A stretch of DNA of 64,000 nt, from NCBI RefSeq assembly GCF_012927265.1, contig NZ_JABBGF010000002.1, positions 434,001-498,000 on the forward strand. Reading direction: 5' to 3'. The first letter of the stretch is position 1, and each line of letters opens with the position of its first letter. Of the stretch, positions 23,687 to 33,095 are shown piece after piece. The notes under the pieces are model-generated. The model was not told the origin of the DNA. It made no database searches and saw only the letters and a program-made list of their open reading frames with translations. A program made the position numbers and the translations under genes. This stretch comes from Chryseobacterium cheonjiense (GTDB taxonomy: Bacteria; Bacteroidota; Bacteroidia; Flavobacteriales; Weeksellaceae).

Positions 23687-25063
23687 ATGAACTTACCGTA
23701 CGCGGAACCATTCCGCATTAAAATGATTGAGGAAATCCGTCAGTCAACCAGACAAGAAAGAGAACAATGGCTTAAAGAAGCAAACTATAATTTATTCAAC
23801 CTAAAATCTTCACAGGTTTTCATCGATCTTCTTACCGACTCCGGAACCGGAGCAATGTCCGACAGACAATGGGGTGCTTTGATGATGGGTGATGAAAGCT
23901 ATGCCGGTTCGCGTTCTTTTGAGCAGCTTCACCAGACCGTTCAGAGCATTACAGGTTTCAAATATCTTTTACCAACCCACCAGGGAAGAGCTGCAGAAAA
24001 TGTACTTTTCTCCGTTTTGGTAAAAGAAGGAGATGTAGTGCCTGGAAATTCTCACTTTGACACCACAAAAGGGCATATTGAATTCAGAAAGGCACACGCT
24101 ATTGACTGTACTATAGATGAGGCTTTTGACATCAATGACCTTCATCCTTTCAAAGGAAATATCAATATTGAAAAACTTGAAGAAGTTTATAAAACACATC
24201 CGAAGGAAAACATTCCTTTCTGCTTAATTACAATTACCTGCAACTCATCCGGAGGACAGCCTGTATCTCTGGAAAATATGAAAGCCGTAAAAGAACTTTC
24301 CGACAAATATGGCGTTCCTGTATATTTTGACTCGGCGAGATTCGCAGAAAATGTATATTTTATCAAAAAAAGAGAAGCCGGGCAGGAAAACAGAAGCATC
24401 AAAGAAATCTGCAAAGAGATTTTCTCTTACGGTGACGGGATGACCATGAGTTCTAAAAAAGACGGACTGGTAAACATCGGAGGTTTTATCGCTTTAAATA
24501 ATGAAGAAGTTTTCAGAAAAGCTTCCAATTTCACCATTATTTATGAAGGTTTCATTACTTATGGAGGAATGGCGGGAAGAGATATGGCCGCTTTAGCGGT
24601 TGGTCTTGATGAAGCTACAGAATTTGCTTATCTGGAAAGCAGAATTTCCCAGGTGGAATATCTTGGAAATAAATTAATAGAATATGGAATTCCGGTTCAG
24701 AAACCTATCGGTGGACATGCTGTATTCATTGATTCCCTTAATTTCCTTCCAAAAGTTGACCGTTCAGAATATCCTGCACAAACGTTAGGACTTGAAATTT
24801 ATAAAGAAGCCGGTATCCGAACCGTAGAAATCGGGACATTATTGGCTGACAGAGATCCTGAAACAAGACAAAACCGTTATCCGAAGCTGGAATTAGTGCG
24901 TCTTGCCATACCAAGAAGAACGTATACCAACAACCATATGGATTATATTGCCGCTGCTATCAGAAACGTTTATGAAAGACGTGATGAGATTGCCAAAGGC
25001 TATAAAATAACCTGGGAACCTGATCTGTTGAGACATTTTACGGTTCAGCTTGAAGAAGCTTAA
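23687..25063 (+). CDS. tnaA: Tryptophanase (tryptophan indole-lyase)
   Basis: A PLP-dependent lyase that splits tryptophan into indole, pyruvate and ammonia. It has 458 residues, with the PLP lysine in SSKKDG (K257/K258, most likely K258). The closest relative by function is tyrosine phenol-lyase. Several positions favour tryptophanase: HFDTTKGH (D125, where tyrosine phenol-lyase has Thr), SARFAENVYF (not ATRCVEN), RTVEIG instead of the SMERG that supplies the phenol-binding arginine, and the C-terminal LRHFTVQL with the tryptophanase-type His. Many Chryseobacterium species are indole-positive, which agrees. No tnaC-like leader peptide or tryptophan permease was seen. The terminator is at 25068-25099. 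Confidence 0.92.
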   Translation: MNLPYAEPFRIKMIEEIRQSTRQEREQWLKEANYNLFNLKSSQVFIDLLTDSGTGAMSDRQWGALMMGDESYAGSRSFEQLHQTVQSITGFKYLLPTHQGRAAENVLFSVLVKEGDVVPGNSHFDTTKGHIEFRKAHAIDCTIDEAFDINDLHPFKGNINIEKLEEVYKTHPKENIPFCLITITCNSSGGQPVSLENMKAVKELSDKYGVPVYFDSARFAENVYFIKKREAGQENRSIKEICKEIFSYGDGMTMSSKKDGLVNIGGFIALNNEEVFRKASNFTIIYEGFITYGGMAGRDMAALAVGLDEATEFAYLESRISQVEYLGNKLIEYGIPVQKPIGGHAVFIDSLNFLPKVDRSEYPAQTLGLEIYKEAGIRTVEIGTLLADRDPETRQNRYPKLELVRLAIPRRTYTNNHMDYIAAAIRNVYERRDEIAKGYKITWEPDLLRHFTVQLEEA

Positions 25064-25067
25064 ATAA

Positions 25068-25099
25068 AAAAAGGATTCAAATTAGTTTGAATCCTTTTT
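25068..25099 (+). terminator. Terminator of tnaA
   Basis: A 14-base arm (25068-25081, core AAGGATTCAAA) pairs with 25086-25099 around a TTAG loop and ends in a T-run. It starts 4 bases after the stop codon. Confidence 0.92.
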
Positions 25100-25272
25100 A
25101 TTTTTAATACGTTTAATTAATGTTTTACGCATAATGCATTTATTATATTCAAATTTTAAACTTTTAGTAAAAATTACATTTAATTACAATTCAATACATA
25201 ACAAATATTGATTTTAATTATTACTTTGAAAAAAAATTAATATTTTTGATTTGAATCTAAAAAGCTGATGAC

Positions 25273-27708
25273 ATGAAAATTAAATATCTGAGTGCCGTAT
25301 TTTTAGGCACTGCTTCTGTAATGTATTCACAGCAGGCAAATGATACTGTTTCGAAGTACACCAAGATCGAGGAAGTTGCTATTACAGGCAGCCGGAATAA
25401 GAAAAGAACGGTTGTTGATACCCCAGTCCCGATCGATGTTATAGACATAAAGCAGGTGAGTCAGTCTACGGGTCAGGTAGAAGTAAACCAGCTTTTGCAG
25501 TTTGCCGCTCCTTCATTTAATTCCAACAAACAATCGGGCTCGGATGGTGCAGACGCAGTAGATCCCGCAACATTACGCGGACTGGGACCCGATCAAACTT
25601 TGCTTTTACTCAATGGAAAAAGATACCACCAGTCTTCCCTCATCAATCTCTTCGGAACGAAAGGACGAGGAAATACCGGATCTGATATGAATACAATTCC
25701 CATTGGAGCAATAAAAAGAGTGGAAGTTCTTCGGGACGGAGCTTCAGCACAATACGGTTCTGACGCTATTGCAGGAGTCATCAATGTGATTTTAAATGAC
25801 CGCGATCACGGTTTTGAGGGAAATGCTTTCTATGGTGTCAATCTTTTCAAAAGCCCGGGAGATCACGATGTTGTTTCTGACCGGAAAATTGACGGAAATA
25901 CGTTTGATTTTTACGGAAATTACGGTACGAAAATAGGATCAAAAGGAGGTTTCGGTAATTTTACCGCAGAGTTTGTCAATAAAGAATTTGCTATCCGCAA
26001 CGCTAATCCGGAAAAATATGATGCTCCGAGACAACGATTTGGGGATGCCAAATCTCAAAATTTTTATTTTTTCGGAAATATTGAGATCCCTTTGACGGAC
26101 AACCTGAAATTTTATTCAAGACAGGGGTTTTCCCAAAGAAATACAGATGCTTATGCCTGGACGCGAAGTGCTGATGCAGACGGAAATATTCCGGAAGTTT
26201 ATCCTAACGGCTTCAATCCTGTTCAAGACACCAATATTACGGATTTTACCTTTGACAATGGTTTGAAGTTTAAAGTCGCAGACTGGGATGTAGACTTTTA
26301 TAACGCTTTCGGGAGCAATAGATTTACTTATCAGATAGACAACACCATTAATGCCACATTGGGTGTAAAATCTCCGAGAAGTTTTGACGCGGGAGGTCAT
26401 TCCTTATTACAAAATACTACTGGGTTTAATGCTGCGAAACAATTCGATTTGCTGGAAGGCCTCAATATTGCTTTCGGATCAGAATTCAGGTATGAAAAAT
26501 TTAACATTATTAAAGGAGAAGAAGCATCGTACGCAATGTATGATCTTAATGGAAATATTGTAACAGCAGGAACGAATCCTGGTTTACTCGTAACTAATCC
26601 TTTAAGCGGTAATGTAAGACCGGGAGGCTCACAGGGATTTCCGGGATATTCGCAGGAAATCGGTAAAAACAGAAATAATTTTGCAGCCTACATCGATACC
26701 GAACTGGACATCACAAAAAACTGGATGATCAGCGTAGCGGGAAGATTTGAAAATTATAACGACTTTGGAAGTACCCTTAACGGAAAGTTTGCCACCCGAT
26801 ACAAAATAACACCTCAGCTCGCTTTCCGTGGTTCTTTTTCTACAGGCTTCAGAGCGCCTTCTTTAGCACAGAAATACTACAGTCTGCAGTTTACTAATTT
26901 TCAGGGAGGCAATCTTGTAACGATTCAGCTGGCTTCCAATGACAGTGATCTGGCAAACAGGGTGGGTATTTCGCAGCTGAAACAGGAGACTTCGGTAAAC
27001 GGAAGTGCCGGATTTACCTTTAATACAGGAAAATTCACTGCAACTGTAGACGGTTATTATATTAAGGTAAAAGACAGGATTGTGCTTACAGGAAATTTCG
27101 ACAGAAGTGATCTTCCGGCAGATGTACAGGCTGACTATCCATACATTGACCAGGCACAATTCTTTTCTAACGCGATTGATACCAAAACAAAAGGAGTGGA
27201 TGTCATTATAAGTTATCTTCAGAATATCGGAAAGGGAAAGCTTACAGCAACTCTTGCAGGAAATTATAATAAAATGGAAATTACCAAAGTCAACACTTCA
27301 GACCGGCTTGCAGGAAAAGAAGAAATTTATCTGAGTCCAAGGGAAAGAGCATTTATTCTGGCATCTGCCCCGGAAACCAAAATCAATTTAAGTCTGAATT
27401 ATAAGATCCAAAAATTTAATGCCAATCTGCAGTTGGTACGGTTCGATAAAGTGAGCCTGATCGGGTATAATGGTGCAGATGATTACCAGATCTACAATCC
27501 AAAAGTAACGGCAGATCTTTCATTTGCTTATGATTTCTCGAAAAGCATTACCCTTACGATAGGAAGTAAAAATGTATTTAACAGATATCCTACACTTCAA
27601 AAAACATCCGTTTCAGAAGGCAATACAGAATCCGGAGGTATTTTTGATCCCGTACAGATGGGCTTCTCAGGAAGACAGATTTTTGCCCGTTTTAATTTCA
27701 GGTTTTAA
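25273..27708 (+). CDS. TonB-dependent outer-membrane receptor
   Basis: An 811-residue receptor. Signal peptide MKIKYLSAVFLGTASVMYSQ, a short N-terminal segment with TonB-box-like KIEEVAITGSR at residues 31-41, a plug domain (about 45-170) with LLLLNGKRYHQSS and RVEVLRDGASAQYGSDAIAG, and a 22-strand barrel ending in the canonical ARFNFRF. There is no CarboxypepD-regulatory extension, so it is not SusC-like. No partner lipoprotein or enzyme is adjacent; the neighbouring PQQ sugar dehydrogenase converges on it and is separated by a strong terminator. The substrate is unknown. A TATTTTTG -7 box is at 25241-25248. Confidence 0.88.
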   Translation: MKIKYLSAVFLGTASVMYSQQANDTVSKYTKIEEVAITGSRNKKRTVVDTPVPIDVIDIKQVSQSTGQVEVNQLLQFAAPSFNSNKQSGSDGADAVDPATLRGLGPDQTLLLLNGKRYHQSSLINLFGTKGRGNTGSDMNTIPIGAIKRVEVLRDGASAQYGSDAIAGVINVILNDRDHGFEGNAFYGVNLFKSPGDHDVVSDRKIDGNTFDFYGNYGTKIGSKGGFGNFTAEFVNKEFAIRNANPEKYDAPRQRFGDAKSQNFYFFGNIEIPLTDNLKFYSRQGFSQRNTDAYAWTRSADADGNIPEVYPNGFNPVQDTNITDFTFDNGLKFKVADWDVDFYNAFGSNRFTYQIDNTINATLGVKSPRSFDAGGHSLLQNTTGFNAAKQFDLLEGLNIAFGSEFRYEKFNIIKGEEASYAMYDLNGNIVTAGTNPGLLVTNPLSGNVRPGGSQGFPGYSQEIGKNRNNFAAYIDTELDITKNWMISVAGRFENYNDFGSTLNGKFATRYKITPQLAFRGSFSTGFRAPSLAQKYYSLQFTNFQGGNLVTIQLASNDSDLANRVGISQLKQETSVNGSAGFTFNTGKFTATVDGYYIKVKDRIVLTGNFDRSDLPADVQADYPYIDQAQFFSNAIDTKTKGVDVIISYLQNIGKGKLTATLAGNYNKMEITKVNTSDRLAGKEEIYLSPRERAFILASAPETKINLSLNYKIQKFNANLQLVRFDKVSLIGYNGADDYQIYNPKVTADLSFAYDFSKSITLTIGSKNVFNRYPTLQKTSVSEGNTESGGIFDPVQMGFSGRQIFARFNFRF

Positions 27709-27714
27709 CCTTTG

Positions 27715-27757
27715 AATAAATCAGCGGCTCAATCTTCGATTGAGCCGCTGATTTATT
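27715..27757. terminator. Bidirectional terminator between convergent genes
   Basis: A perfect 19-bp stem (27715-27733 with 27739-27757, core TCAGCGGCTCAAT) around the loop CTTCG. It separates the TonB receptor gene from the sugar dehydrogenase gene that ends at 27764. Confidence 0.93.
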
Positions 27758-27763
27758 ATTAAA

Positions 27764-28984
27764 TTATTTCTTAGAAATCTTATAGAGTTTTCCGCTGTCC
27801 GTAATTGCATACAAATTACCGTCACTTCCGTTCAGCACATCCCGGAAGCGCTCTTTTTCATCTGACAACAGCCTTTCTTCGCCGACTACTTTATTATCTT
27901 TCATCACAATCCTGTTGATATGTTCTCCGCTGAGACATCCGATCATCAGGTTTCCTTTCCACTCATCAATATTTCCTGTGTAAAAAGTAACGCCGCTTGG
28001 TGAGATTACCGGATCCCAATAATAGACAGGCTGCTCGGTTCCTGCTTTTTGGGTCGTTCCGTTATTTATTTTTTCTCCGGAATATTCAATTCCGTAGGTA
28101 ACATCGCCCCATCCGTAATTTTTCCCGGCTTTAATTAAATTAATTTCATCTCCGCCTCTCGGTCCCATTTCAACATCCCAGAGATTCCCATTGGGATCAA
28201 TGGCCATTCCCTGAGGATTTCGGATTCCATATGCATAAATTTCGGGTTTAAATCCTGCTTTACCGATAAATGGATTTCCGGGAGCAGGCTTTCCTTCTTT
28301 TGTGATTTTTAATATTTTACCTAAATAATTATTTGTTCGCTGTGCGTACACTCTTGTCTGCTTATCCGACCGTTCTCCCGTGCTCACAAATAAATTTCCG
28401 TCTTTATCGAAAGCCAGTCTGCTTCCGTAATGCTTATCTCCATCATATGTAGGAGTTGCCCGAAATATCACCTGAACATCAGAAATATTTTTGAGATCAG
28501 CAGAAAGCTTTCCTTTGCCAACGGCAGTATGATTTCCTTTGTCATAAGGTTCTGAAAAGCTGAAGTAAATGATATTATTGTTGGAAAAATCAGGATCTAG
28601 CGCAACATCAAGCATACCGCCCTGCCCTTTCGAATCAACTTTCGGGAATCCATCAATTTTTGAGATTTGTTTTCCGTCAGTGGAAACGAGATTCATATAT
28701 CCTCTTTTGTCCGTAATCAGAAGTCTTCCGTCCGGAAGGTTAATAATTCCCCAGGGCTTCCCTAAATCTTTACTCAAAACTTCAATCTTGTAAGGTGTCG
28801 AAGTTTTTACTGCTTTAATTCTCGTCTGTCCGGTAAAGGCAGGTTTATATTCCGGAGAATTTGGTGCTTTTGTTTCAACACTTCCATCGCTTCCCGTCTG
28901 CTGAGCATTAACCTTGCCTTCTTTACATGATGCCAGAATAAGAAACAGACTGACCGCTGAAATATAAAATTTATTGGTTTTCAT
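27764..28984 (-). CDS. PQQ-dependent aldose sugar dehydrogenase lipoprotein
   Basis: A 406-residue member of the soluble PQQ glucose dehydrogenase/YliI family, which oxidises aldoses to lactones. The signal ends FLILASC with lipidated C20. The beta-propeller starts near residue 65: PWGIINLPDGRLLITDKRG, GQGGMLDVALDPDF, and KHYGSRLAFDKDGNLFVSTGER, which holds the catalytic-type histidine. Later blades carry YGIRNPQGMAIDPNGNLW and EMGPRGGDEINLI. The residues after C20 (KEGKVNAQ) hold one acidic residue only, so a periplasmic face is more likely. No pqq synthesis genes are seen; such bacteria may use external PQQ. It converges on the TonB receptor gene. Confidence 0.88.
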   Translation of the reverse strand: MKTNKFYISAVSLFLILASCKEGKVNAQQTGSDGSVETKAPNSPEYKPAFTGQTRIKAVKTSTPYKIEVLSKDLGKPWGIINLPDGRLLITDKRGYMNLVSTDGKQISKIDGFPKVDSKGQGGMLDVALDPDFSNNNIIYFSFSEPYDKGNHTAVGKGKLSADLKNISDVQVIFRATPTYDGDKHYGSRLAFDKDGNLFVSTGERSDKQTRVYAQRTNNYLGKILKITKEGKPAPGNPFIGKAGFKPEIYAYGIRNPQGMAIDPNGNLWDVEMGPRGGDEINLIKAGKNYGWGDVTYGIEYSGEKINNGTTQKAGTEQPVYYWDPVISPSGVTFYTGNIDEWKGNLMIGCLSGEHINRIVMKDNKVVGEERLLSDEKERFRDVLNGSDGNLYAITDSGKLYKISKK

Positions 28985-29036
28985 ATGATTAAGATAGATT
29001 ATTTTGCTGAAGAATGGAAAAATAATGCCACAAAAA

Positions 29037-29092
29037 TTTGTCAGTTTAGATTTTTATTCTACATTTGTAGAAACAATTCCAAATTTGTAGAA
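29037..29092 (+). promoter_or_regulatory. Promoter with overlapping BlaI-type operator
   Basis: The promoter is -33 TTTG (29037-29040), 19-base spacer, -7 TACATTTG (29060-29067). A perfect 16-base palindrome TTCTACATTTGTAGAA (29057-29072) covers the -7 box, and a second half-site TTTGTAGAA lies at 29084-29092, just before the ATG. The TACA/TGTA dyad is the known recognition core of BlaI/MecI repressors, and the next gene encodes one, so autorepression is the natural inference. Confidence 0.8.
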
Positions 29093-29093
29093 T

Positions 29094-29468
29094 ATGAAAG
29101 AAATAAAACTGACCGATTCTGAAAAAGATCTTATGGAAATACTTTGGGAAAAAGAAAAGGTTTTCATGAAAGATATTTTAGAATCTTATCCGGACCCTAA
29201 ACCTGCCACAACAACAATCGCGACTCTCCTGAAAAGAATGCAGAATAAAGATTTTGTGGGGTATACATTGTATGGAAATTCTCGCGAATATTATCCGAAA
29301 GTCGCAAAGGGAGAATATTTTAAGGAAGAAATGTCTTCCATGATTGACCGTTTTTTTAATAATTCCGTGACGCAATTTGCCTCTTTTTTCACATCTAATG
29401 CTAAACTTTCACAAGAACAATTGAAAGAACTCAGAGAAATTATTGACAAGCAAATTGATGAAAAATGA
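29094..29468 (+). CDS. BlaI/MecI/CopY-family transcriptional repressor
   Basis: A 124-residue repressor. An N-terminal winged helix (residues 1-75) has LTDSEKDLMEILWEKE and the recognition-helix region PATTTIATLLKRMQNKDFV, followed by the wing YGNSREYYP and a C-terminal dimerisation helix bundle. The BlaI cleavage-site region lies in the C-terminal helices. Its stop codon overlaps the start of the M56 gene (ATGA), so the pair is co-translated. By homology the sensor protease would lead to cleavage or release of this repressor. The operator is visible on its own promoter. No beta-lactamase gene is in the window, so the signal and other targets are unknown. Confidence 0.9.
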   Translation: MKEIKLTDSEKDLMEILWEKEKVFMKDILESYPDPKPATTTIATLLKRMQNKDFVGYTLYGNSREYYPKVAKGEYFKEEMSSMIDRFFNNSVTQFASFFTSNAKLSQEQLKELREIIDKQIDEK

Positions 29469-30892
29469 TAATTATTTTAAAAATAATTTTAGGGTCTTGT
29501 ATGCTTCTGGCCGTATATTATCTGTTGTTACAGAAGGAAAAAATGTATCGGTTCAACAGATTTTACCTAATGTTTTCTATTCTGTTTTCTTATACTGTTC
29601 CATTTATTTCTATCCAATCGGAAAACTTAAAACCGAGTAACCGAATTCAAACGACCTTTGAGACAACACAACAGGCTTTAGACATTACTCCGGGCCAGGA
29701 AAATTTTAACTTAATTAACTGGATCTGGATTATTTACGGAACTGTTACGCTGATTTTTTTAATAAGGATGATCAAGTCATTTATAGCAATTAAAAAGATG
29801 AAGGGCAGGAGGGTAAAATATCAGAACCAAAACATATTGATTACTAAAGAATGTACTTCACCTTTTAGCTTTTGGAATACTATTTATTTAGGACAAAATT
29901 ATCTTAGGGATAATAAAATAGATCCCCGGATTTTTTTGCATGAAAAAAGTCACCTCGAACAGAAGCACAGCGTTGATGTTATAATTATCGAAATCCTGAA
30001 AGCCTTTACCTGGTTCAATCCTTCGATATTTTTTTACCGGAAAGCCATTATTACCAATCATGAATTTCTGGCAGATGAAGCCGTATTGAAGAAAAATTTT
30101 AACGTTAAAGATTATCAGCACCTTATTCTCGACGAAATTATTTCAACTGAAAACCATAACCTTATCCATACATTCAATTTTACTAACACCAAAAAACGAT
30201 TTATTATGATGAACACCAAAAAGTCTAAATTGACGAATCTTAAAAAAGTAATCTGCATCCCTGCTTTAATGATTACTTTCGGATTATTTGTACAAAAAAC
30301 ATACGCCAATCCCATTGAAAAAATGGTTAAAGAAACACAAAAAAGGATTTCTGAACCTGTAAAAAATGTAATTTCTGAAAGCGAATCTACTCTGAACAAT
30401 ACTGAAAATGAGTTTTCGGATCATCAAAGTGAAACACAGGAAGGACTTATCACAAGCAGAAATGAAGACAGGGTCATTCAGGATACCATCCGGCCTAAAG
30501 AAAGTGAAAATACTGTAAACAAAAATAAAACAGACCAGAACGCAATAAATCAAACAGATACGCCATTGACTCAAAATGAAGCGACATCACTTCCACAATA
30601 TCCGGGAGGAATTAACGAAATGCGGAACAAAATGTTAAAGGTATTCGACGCAGCTAAACTTGATCCCGCCAAAAACAACGAAGTATACAAAACGGAATTA
30701 AGCTATATCATTGCAGAAGACGGAAGTATAACGGATATAAAAGCTATGGGAAATAACGAAGCTTTCAATATGGAAACAATTGTTTCATTTAAAAAAGCCA
30801 ACGAAAATATTACCTGGAAACCAGCCAAAAAAGATGGGAAACCATCACCTTACAAGATGAGAATTCCGTTGACGATGTCCTTTGAAAATTAA
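29465..30892 (+). CDS. M56 (BlaR1-type) membrane metalloprotease with C-terminal TonB-like domain
   Basis: A 475-residue sensor protease. The N-terminal part has membrane segments at about 3-22, 34-50 and 85-103. The cytoplasmic M56 zinc site is H159-E-K-S-H163 with a downstream HEFLADEAVL. A fourth membrane segment lies near 272-290 (VICIPALMITFGLFV). The periplasmic part is a long polar linker rich in Glu, Asn and Thr (about 295-385), ending in a TonB-C-like domain of about 90 residues: LPQYPGGINEM, IIAEDGSITDIKAMG, ITWKPAKKDGKPSPYKM. In BlaR1 the outer domain is a penicillin binder; here it is TonB-like, so the signal is probably not a beta-lactam. M56-TonB fusions are common in Bacteroidota, role unknown. 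Confidence 0.88.
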   Translation: MIIILKIILGSCMLLAVYYLLLQKEKMYRFNRFYLMFSILFSYTVPFISIQSENLKPSNRIQTTFETTQQALDITPGQENFNLINWIWIIYGTVTLIFLIRMIKSFIAIKKMKGRRVKYQNQNILITKECTSPFSFWNTIYLGQNYLRDNKIDPRIFLHEKSHLEQKHSVDVIIIEILKAFTWFNPSIFFYRKAIITNHEFLADEAVLKKNFNVKDYQHLILDEIISTENHNLIHTFNFTNTKKRFIMMNTKKSKLTNLKKVICIPALMITFGLFVQKTYANPIEKMVKETQKRISEPVKNVISESESTLNNTENEFSDHQSETQEGLITSRNEDRVIQDTIRPKESENTVNKNKTDQNAINQTDTPLTQNEATSLPQYPGGINEMRNKMLKVFDAAKLDPAKNNEVYKTELSYIIAEDGSITDIKAMGNNEAFNMETIVSFKKANENITWKPAKKDGKPSPYKMRIPLTMSFEN

Positions 30893-30913
30893 TATAAGCT
30901 TCCACAAGTTAAT

Positions 30914-30942
30914 CAGCACTCAACTGAGTGCTGTTTTTGTTT
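30914..30942 (+). terminator. Terminator of the blaI-M56 operon
   Basis: CAGCACTC-AACT-GAGTGCTG, a perfect 8-bp stem, followed by TTTTTGTTTG. Confidence 0.9.
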
Positions 30943-31037
30943 GAAGGATATAACAAGGAGCAATTAAATGTGGCAGCAAATACATTCAATGTCAAATATA
31001 TCTTTCGTATTTTTGTTAGATAAGATCACAATTTTCT

Positions 31038-33029
31038 ATGCAATTCAAACTTCAATCAGAATATAAACCTACCGGCGACCAGCCACAAGCTATTGAAAAG
31101 CTTACCGAGGGCGTTAAAATCGGTGAGAAATACCAAACGCTTCTGGGAGTTACCGGATCTGGGAAAACTTTTACGGTAGCGAACGTCGTTCAGAATGTTC
31201 AGAAACCAACACTGGTTCTGGCGCATAATAAAACACTCGCGGCACAGCTTTTTATGGAATTCAAGGAATTTTTTCCTGAAAACGCCGTTGAATATTTCGT
31301 CAGTTATTACGATTATTATCAGCCGGAAGCTTACATTGCTACCACCGGAACCTATATCGAAAAAGACCTCAGCATCAATGAGGAAGTTGAAAAATTAAGG
31401 CTTTCTGCTACAGCAAGTTTATTATCCGGAAGAAGAGATGTTTTAATTGTCGCTTCAGTATCCTGTATTTACGGTATCGGAAATCCTACAGAATTTCACA
31501 AGTCACTTATTTCCATTGCGATTGGAGAAAAGGTAACGCGAACCGCACTGCTTCATTCTTTAGTTAATGCTTTATATTCCAGAACATTAAATGAGTTCCA
31601 AAGGGGTACGTTCCGGGTGAAAGGAGATGTTATTGATGTCTTTCCTGCGTATGCTGATAATGCTGTGAGAATTCAGTTTTTCGGAGATGAAATTGAAAAA
31701 ATCCAGAGTTTTGACCCCGTTTCGGGTAATGTAACTTCCAGTTTTGAACAGATTCAAATCTATCCGGCCAATCTTTTCGTAACTTCAAAAGAAACGCTGA
31801 ACGGCGCCATCCGCAATATTCAGGATGATCTGGTAAAGCAGGTTGACTTTTTCAATATGATAGAAAAACCACTGGAAGCTAAAAGATTACAGGAAAGAAC
31901 AGAGCTCGATCTTGAAATGATTAAGGAGCTTGGTTATTGTTCGGGAATTGAGAACTATTCCCGATATCTTGATGGAAGATTACCCGGTACAAGACCTTTC
32001 TGTCTTCTTGATTATTTCCCGAAAGATTATTTAATGGTAATTGATGAGAGCCACGTTACGGTTCCTCAGGTTCATGCCATGTACGGAGGTGACCGCAGCA
32101 GAAAGGAAGCTTTGGTGGATTACGGTTTCAGACTTCCTGCCGCAATGGATAACAGACCTTTAAAGTTTGAAGAATTTGAAGCCATTCAGAATCAGGTTAT
32201 CTATGTTTCCGCTACACCTGCAGATTATGAGTTGGAAAAAACCGGAGGTGCTTATATTGAGCAGATCATTCGTCCGACCGGTCTTTTGGATCCCATCATT
32301 GAAATACGGCCTACGATCAATCAGATTGATGATTTAATGGAGGAAATTCAGAAAAGGGCCGATGTGGACGAAAGAGTTTTGGTAACGACTCTGACTAAAA
32401 AAATGGCGGAAGAATTAACCAAATATTTTACAAAATTCGGAATCAGAACAAGATATATTCACTCTGATGTTGAAACCCTTGAGCGTATTCAGATCATGCA
32501 GGACCTGAGAGTTGGGCTCTTTGATGTTCTTATTGGAGTTAATCTATTAAGAGAAGGGCTTGATTTACCGGAAGTTTCTTTAGTAGCCATTCTGGATGCC
32601 GATAAGGAAGGGATGTTGAGAAGCCGCCGGTCGATGATCCAGACGGTAGGACGTGCCGCAAGGAACCTTAATGGCAGAGCCATTATGTATGCCGATAAGA
32701 TTACAAAATCTATGCAGGCTACGCTTGATGAAACAGAGTATCGTAGAGCCAAGCAAATGGAATACAATAAAGCACACGGAAAAGTTCCTGTTGCCCTAAA
32801 TAAGAAAATATCTGAAAGTTTAGTCGGAAGAACCAAAGATTTTCCGGACGAAAAATACACCCAGAAAGAAATTCTTCAGAAAGTTGCAGAGGCAAAAGCA
32901 AACTATACCAACGAAGATATCGAAAAGGTGATCGCACAAAAGCAGAAAGAAATGGAATCTGCTGCGAAAAACCTTGATTTCATTAAGGCTGCAAAATTAA
33001 GGGATGAGATTGCCGCGTTGAAAGGATAA
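31038..33029 (+). CDS. uvrB: UvrABC system protein B
   Basis: The 663-residue damage-verifying ATPase of nucleotide excision repair. Walker A is GVTGSGKT (37-44). The beta-hairpin that clamps DNA is present: YYDYYQPEAYIATTGTY (about 90-106). Helicase motifs follow (VIDESHVTVPQ, YVSATPADYE, and QTVGRAARN as motif VI). The C-terminal UVR domain that binds UvrC (KEMESAAKNLDFIKAAKLRDEIAALKG region, last 35 residues) is complete. A TATTTTTG -7 box lies at 31008-31015. uvrA and uvrC are not in the window. Confidence 0.98.
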   Translation: MQFKLQSEYKPTGDQPQAIEKLTEGVKIGEKYQTLLGVTGSGKTFTVANVVQNVQKPTLVLAHNKTLAAQLFMEFKEFFPENAVEYFVSYYDYYQPEAYIATTGTYIEKDLSINEEVEKLRLSATASLLSGRRDVLIVASVSCIYGIGNPTEFHKSLISIAIGEKVTRTALLHSLVNALYSRTLNEFQRGTFRVKGDVIDVFPAYADNAVRIQFFGDEIEKIQSFDPVSGNVTSSFEQIQIYPANLFVTSKETLNGAIRNIQDDLVKQVDFFNMIEKPLEAKRLQERTELDLEMIKELGYCSGIENYSRYLDGRLPGTRPFCLLDYFPKDYLMVIDESHVTVPQVHAMYGGDRSRKEALVDYGFRLPAAMDNRPLKFEEFEAIQNQVIYVSATPADYELEKTGGAYIEQIIRPTGLLDPIIEIRPTINQIDDLMEEIQKRADVDERVLVTTLTKKMAEELTKYFTKFGIRTRYIHSDVETLERIQIMQDLRVGLFDVLIGVNLLREGLDLPEVSLVAILDADKEGMLRSRRSMIQTVGRAARNLNGRAIMYADKITKSMQATLDETEYRRAKQMEYNKAHGKVPVALNKKISESLVGRTKDFPDEKYTQKEILQKVAEAKANYTNEDIEKVIAQKQKEMESAAKNLDFIKAAKLRDEIAALKG

Positions 33030-33031
33030 AT

Positions 33032-33062
33032 TTTTCGGCGGCAGCTTCGCTGCCGCCGAAAA
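33032..33062. terminator. GC-rich hairpin after uvrB
   Basis: TTTTCGGCGGCAGC-TTC-GCTGCCGCCGAAAA, a perfect 14-bp stem starting just past the uvrB stop. No long T-run follows on the plus strand. A sister hairpin with the same core lies at 33486-33512. Confidence 0.7.
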
Positions 33063-33095
33063 TTCAAAAAGACAAACCTAAATAACTATAATCAA

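Noticed and set aside
23687..25063. Reading this gene as tyrosine phenol-lyase
   Set aside because: Residues at the phenol-specific positions are of the tryptophanase type (D125, VEIG in place of MERG, C-terminal RHF).
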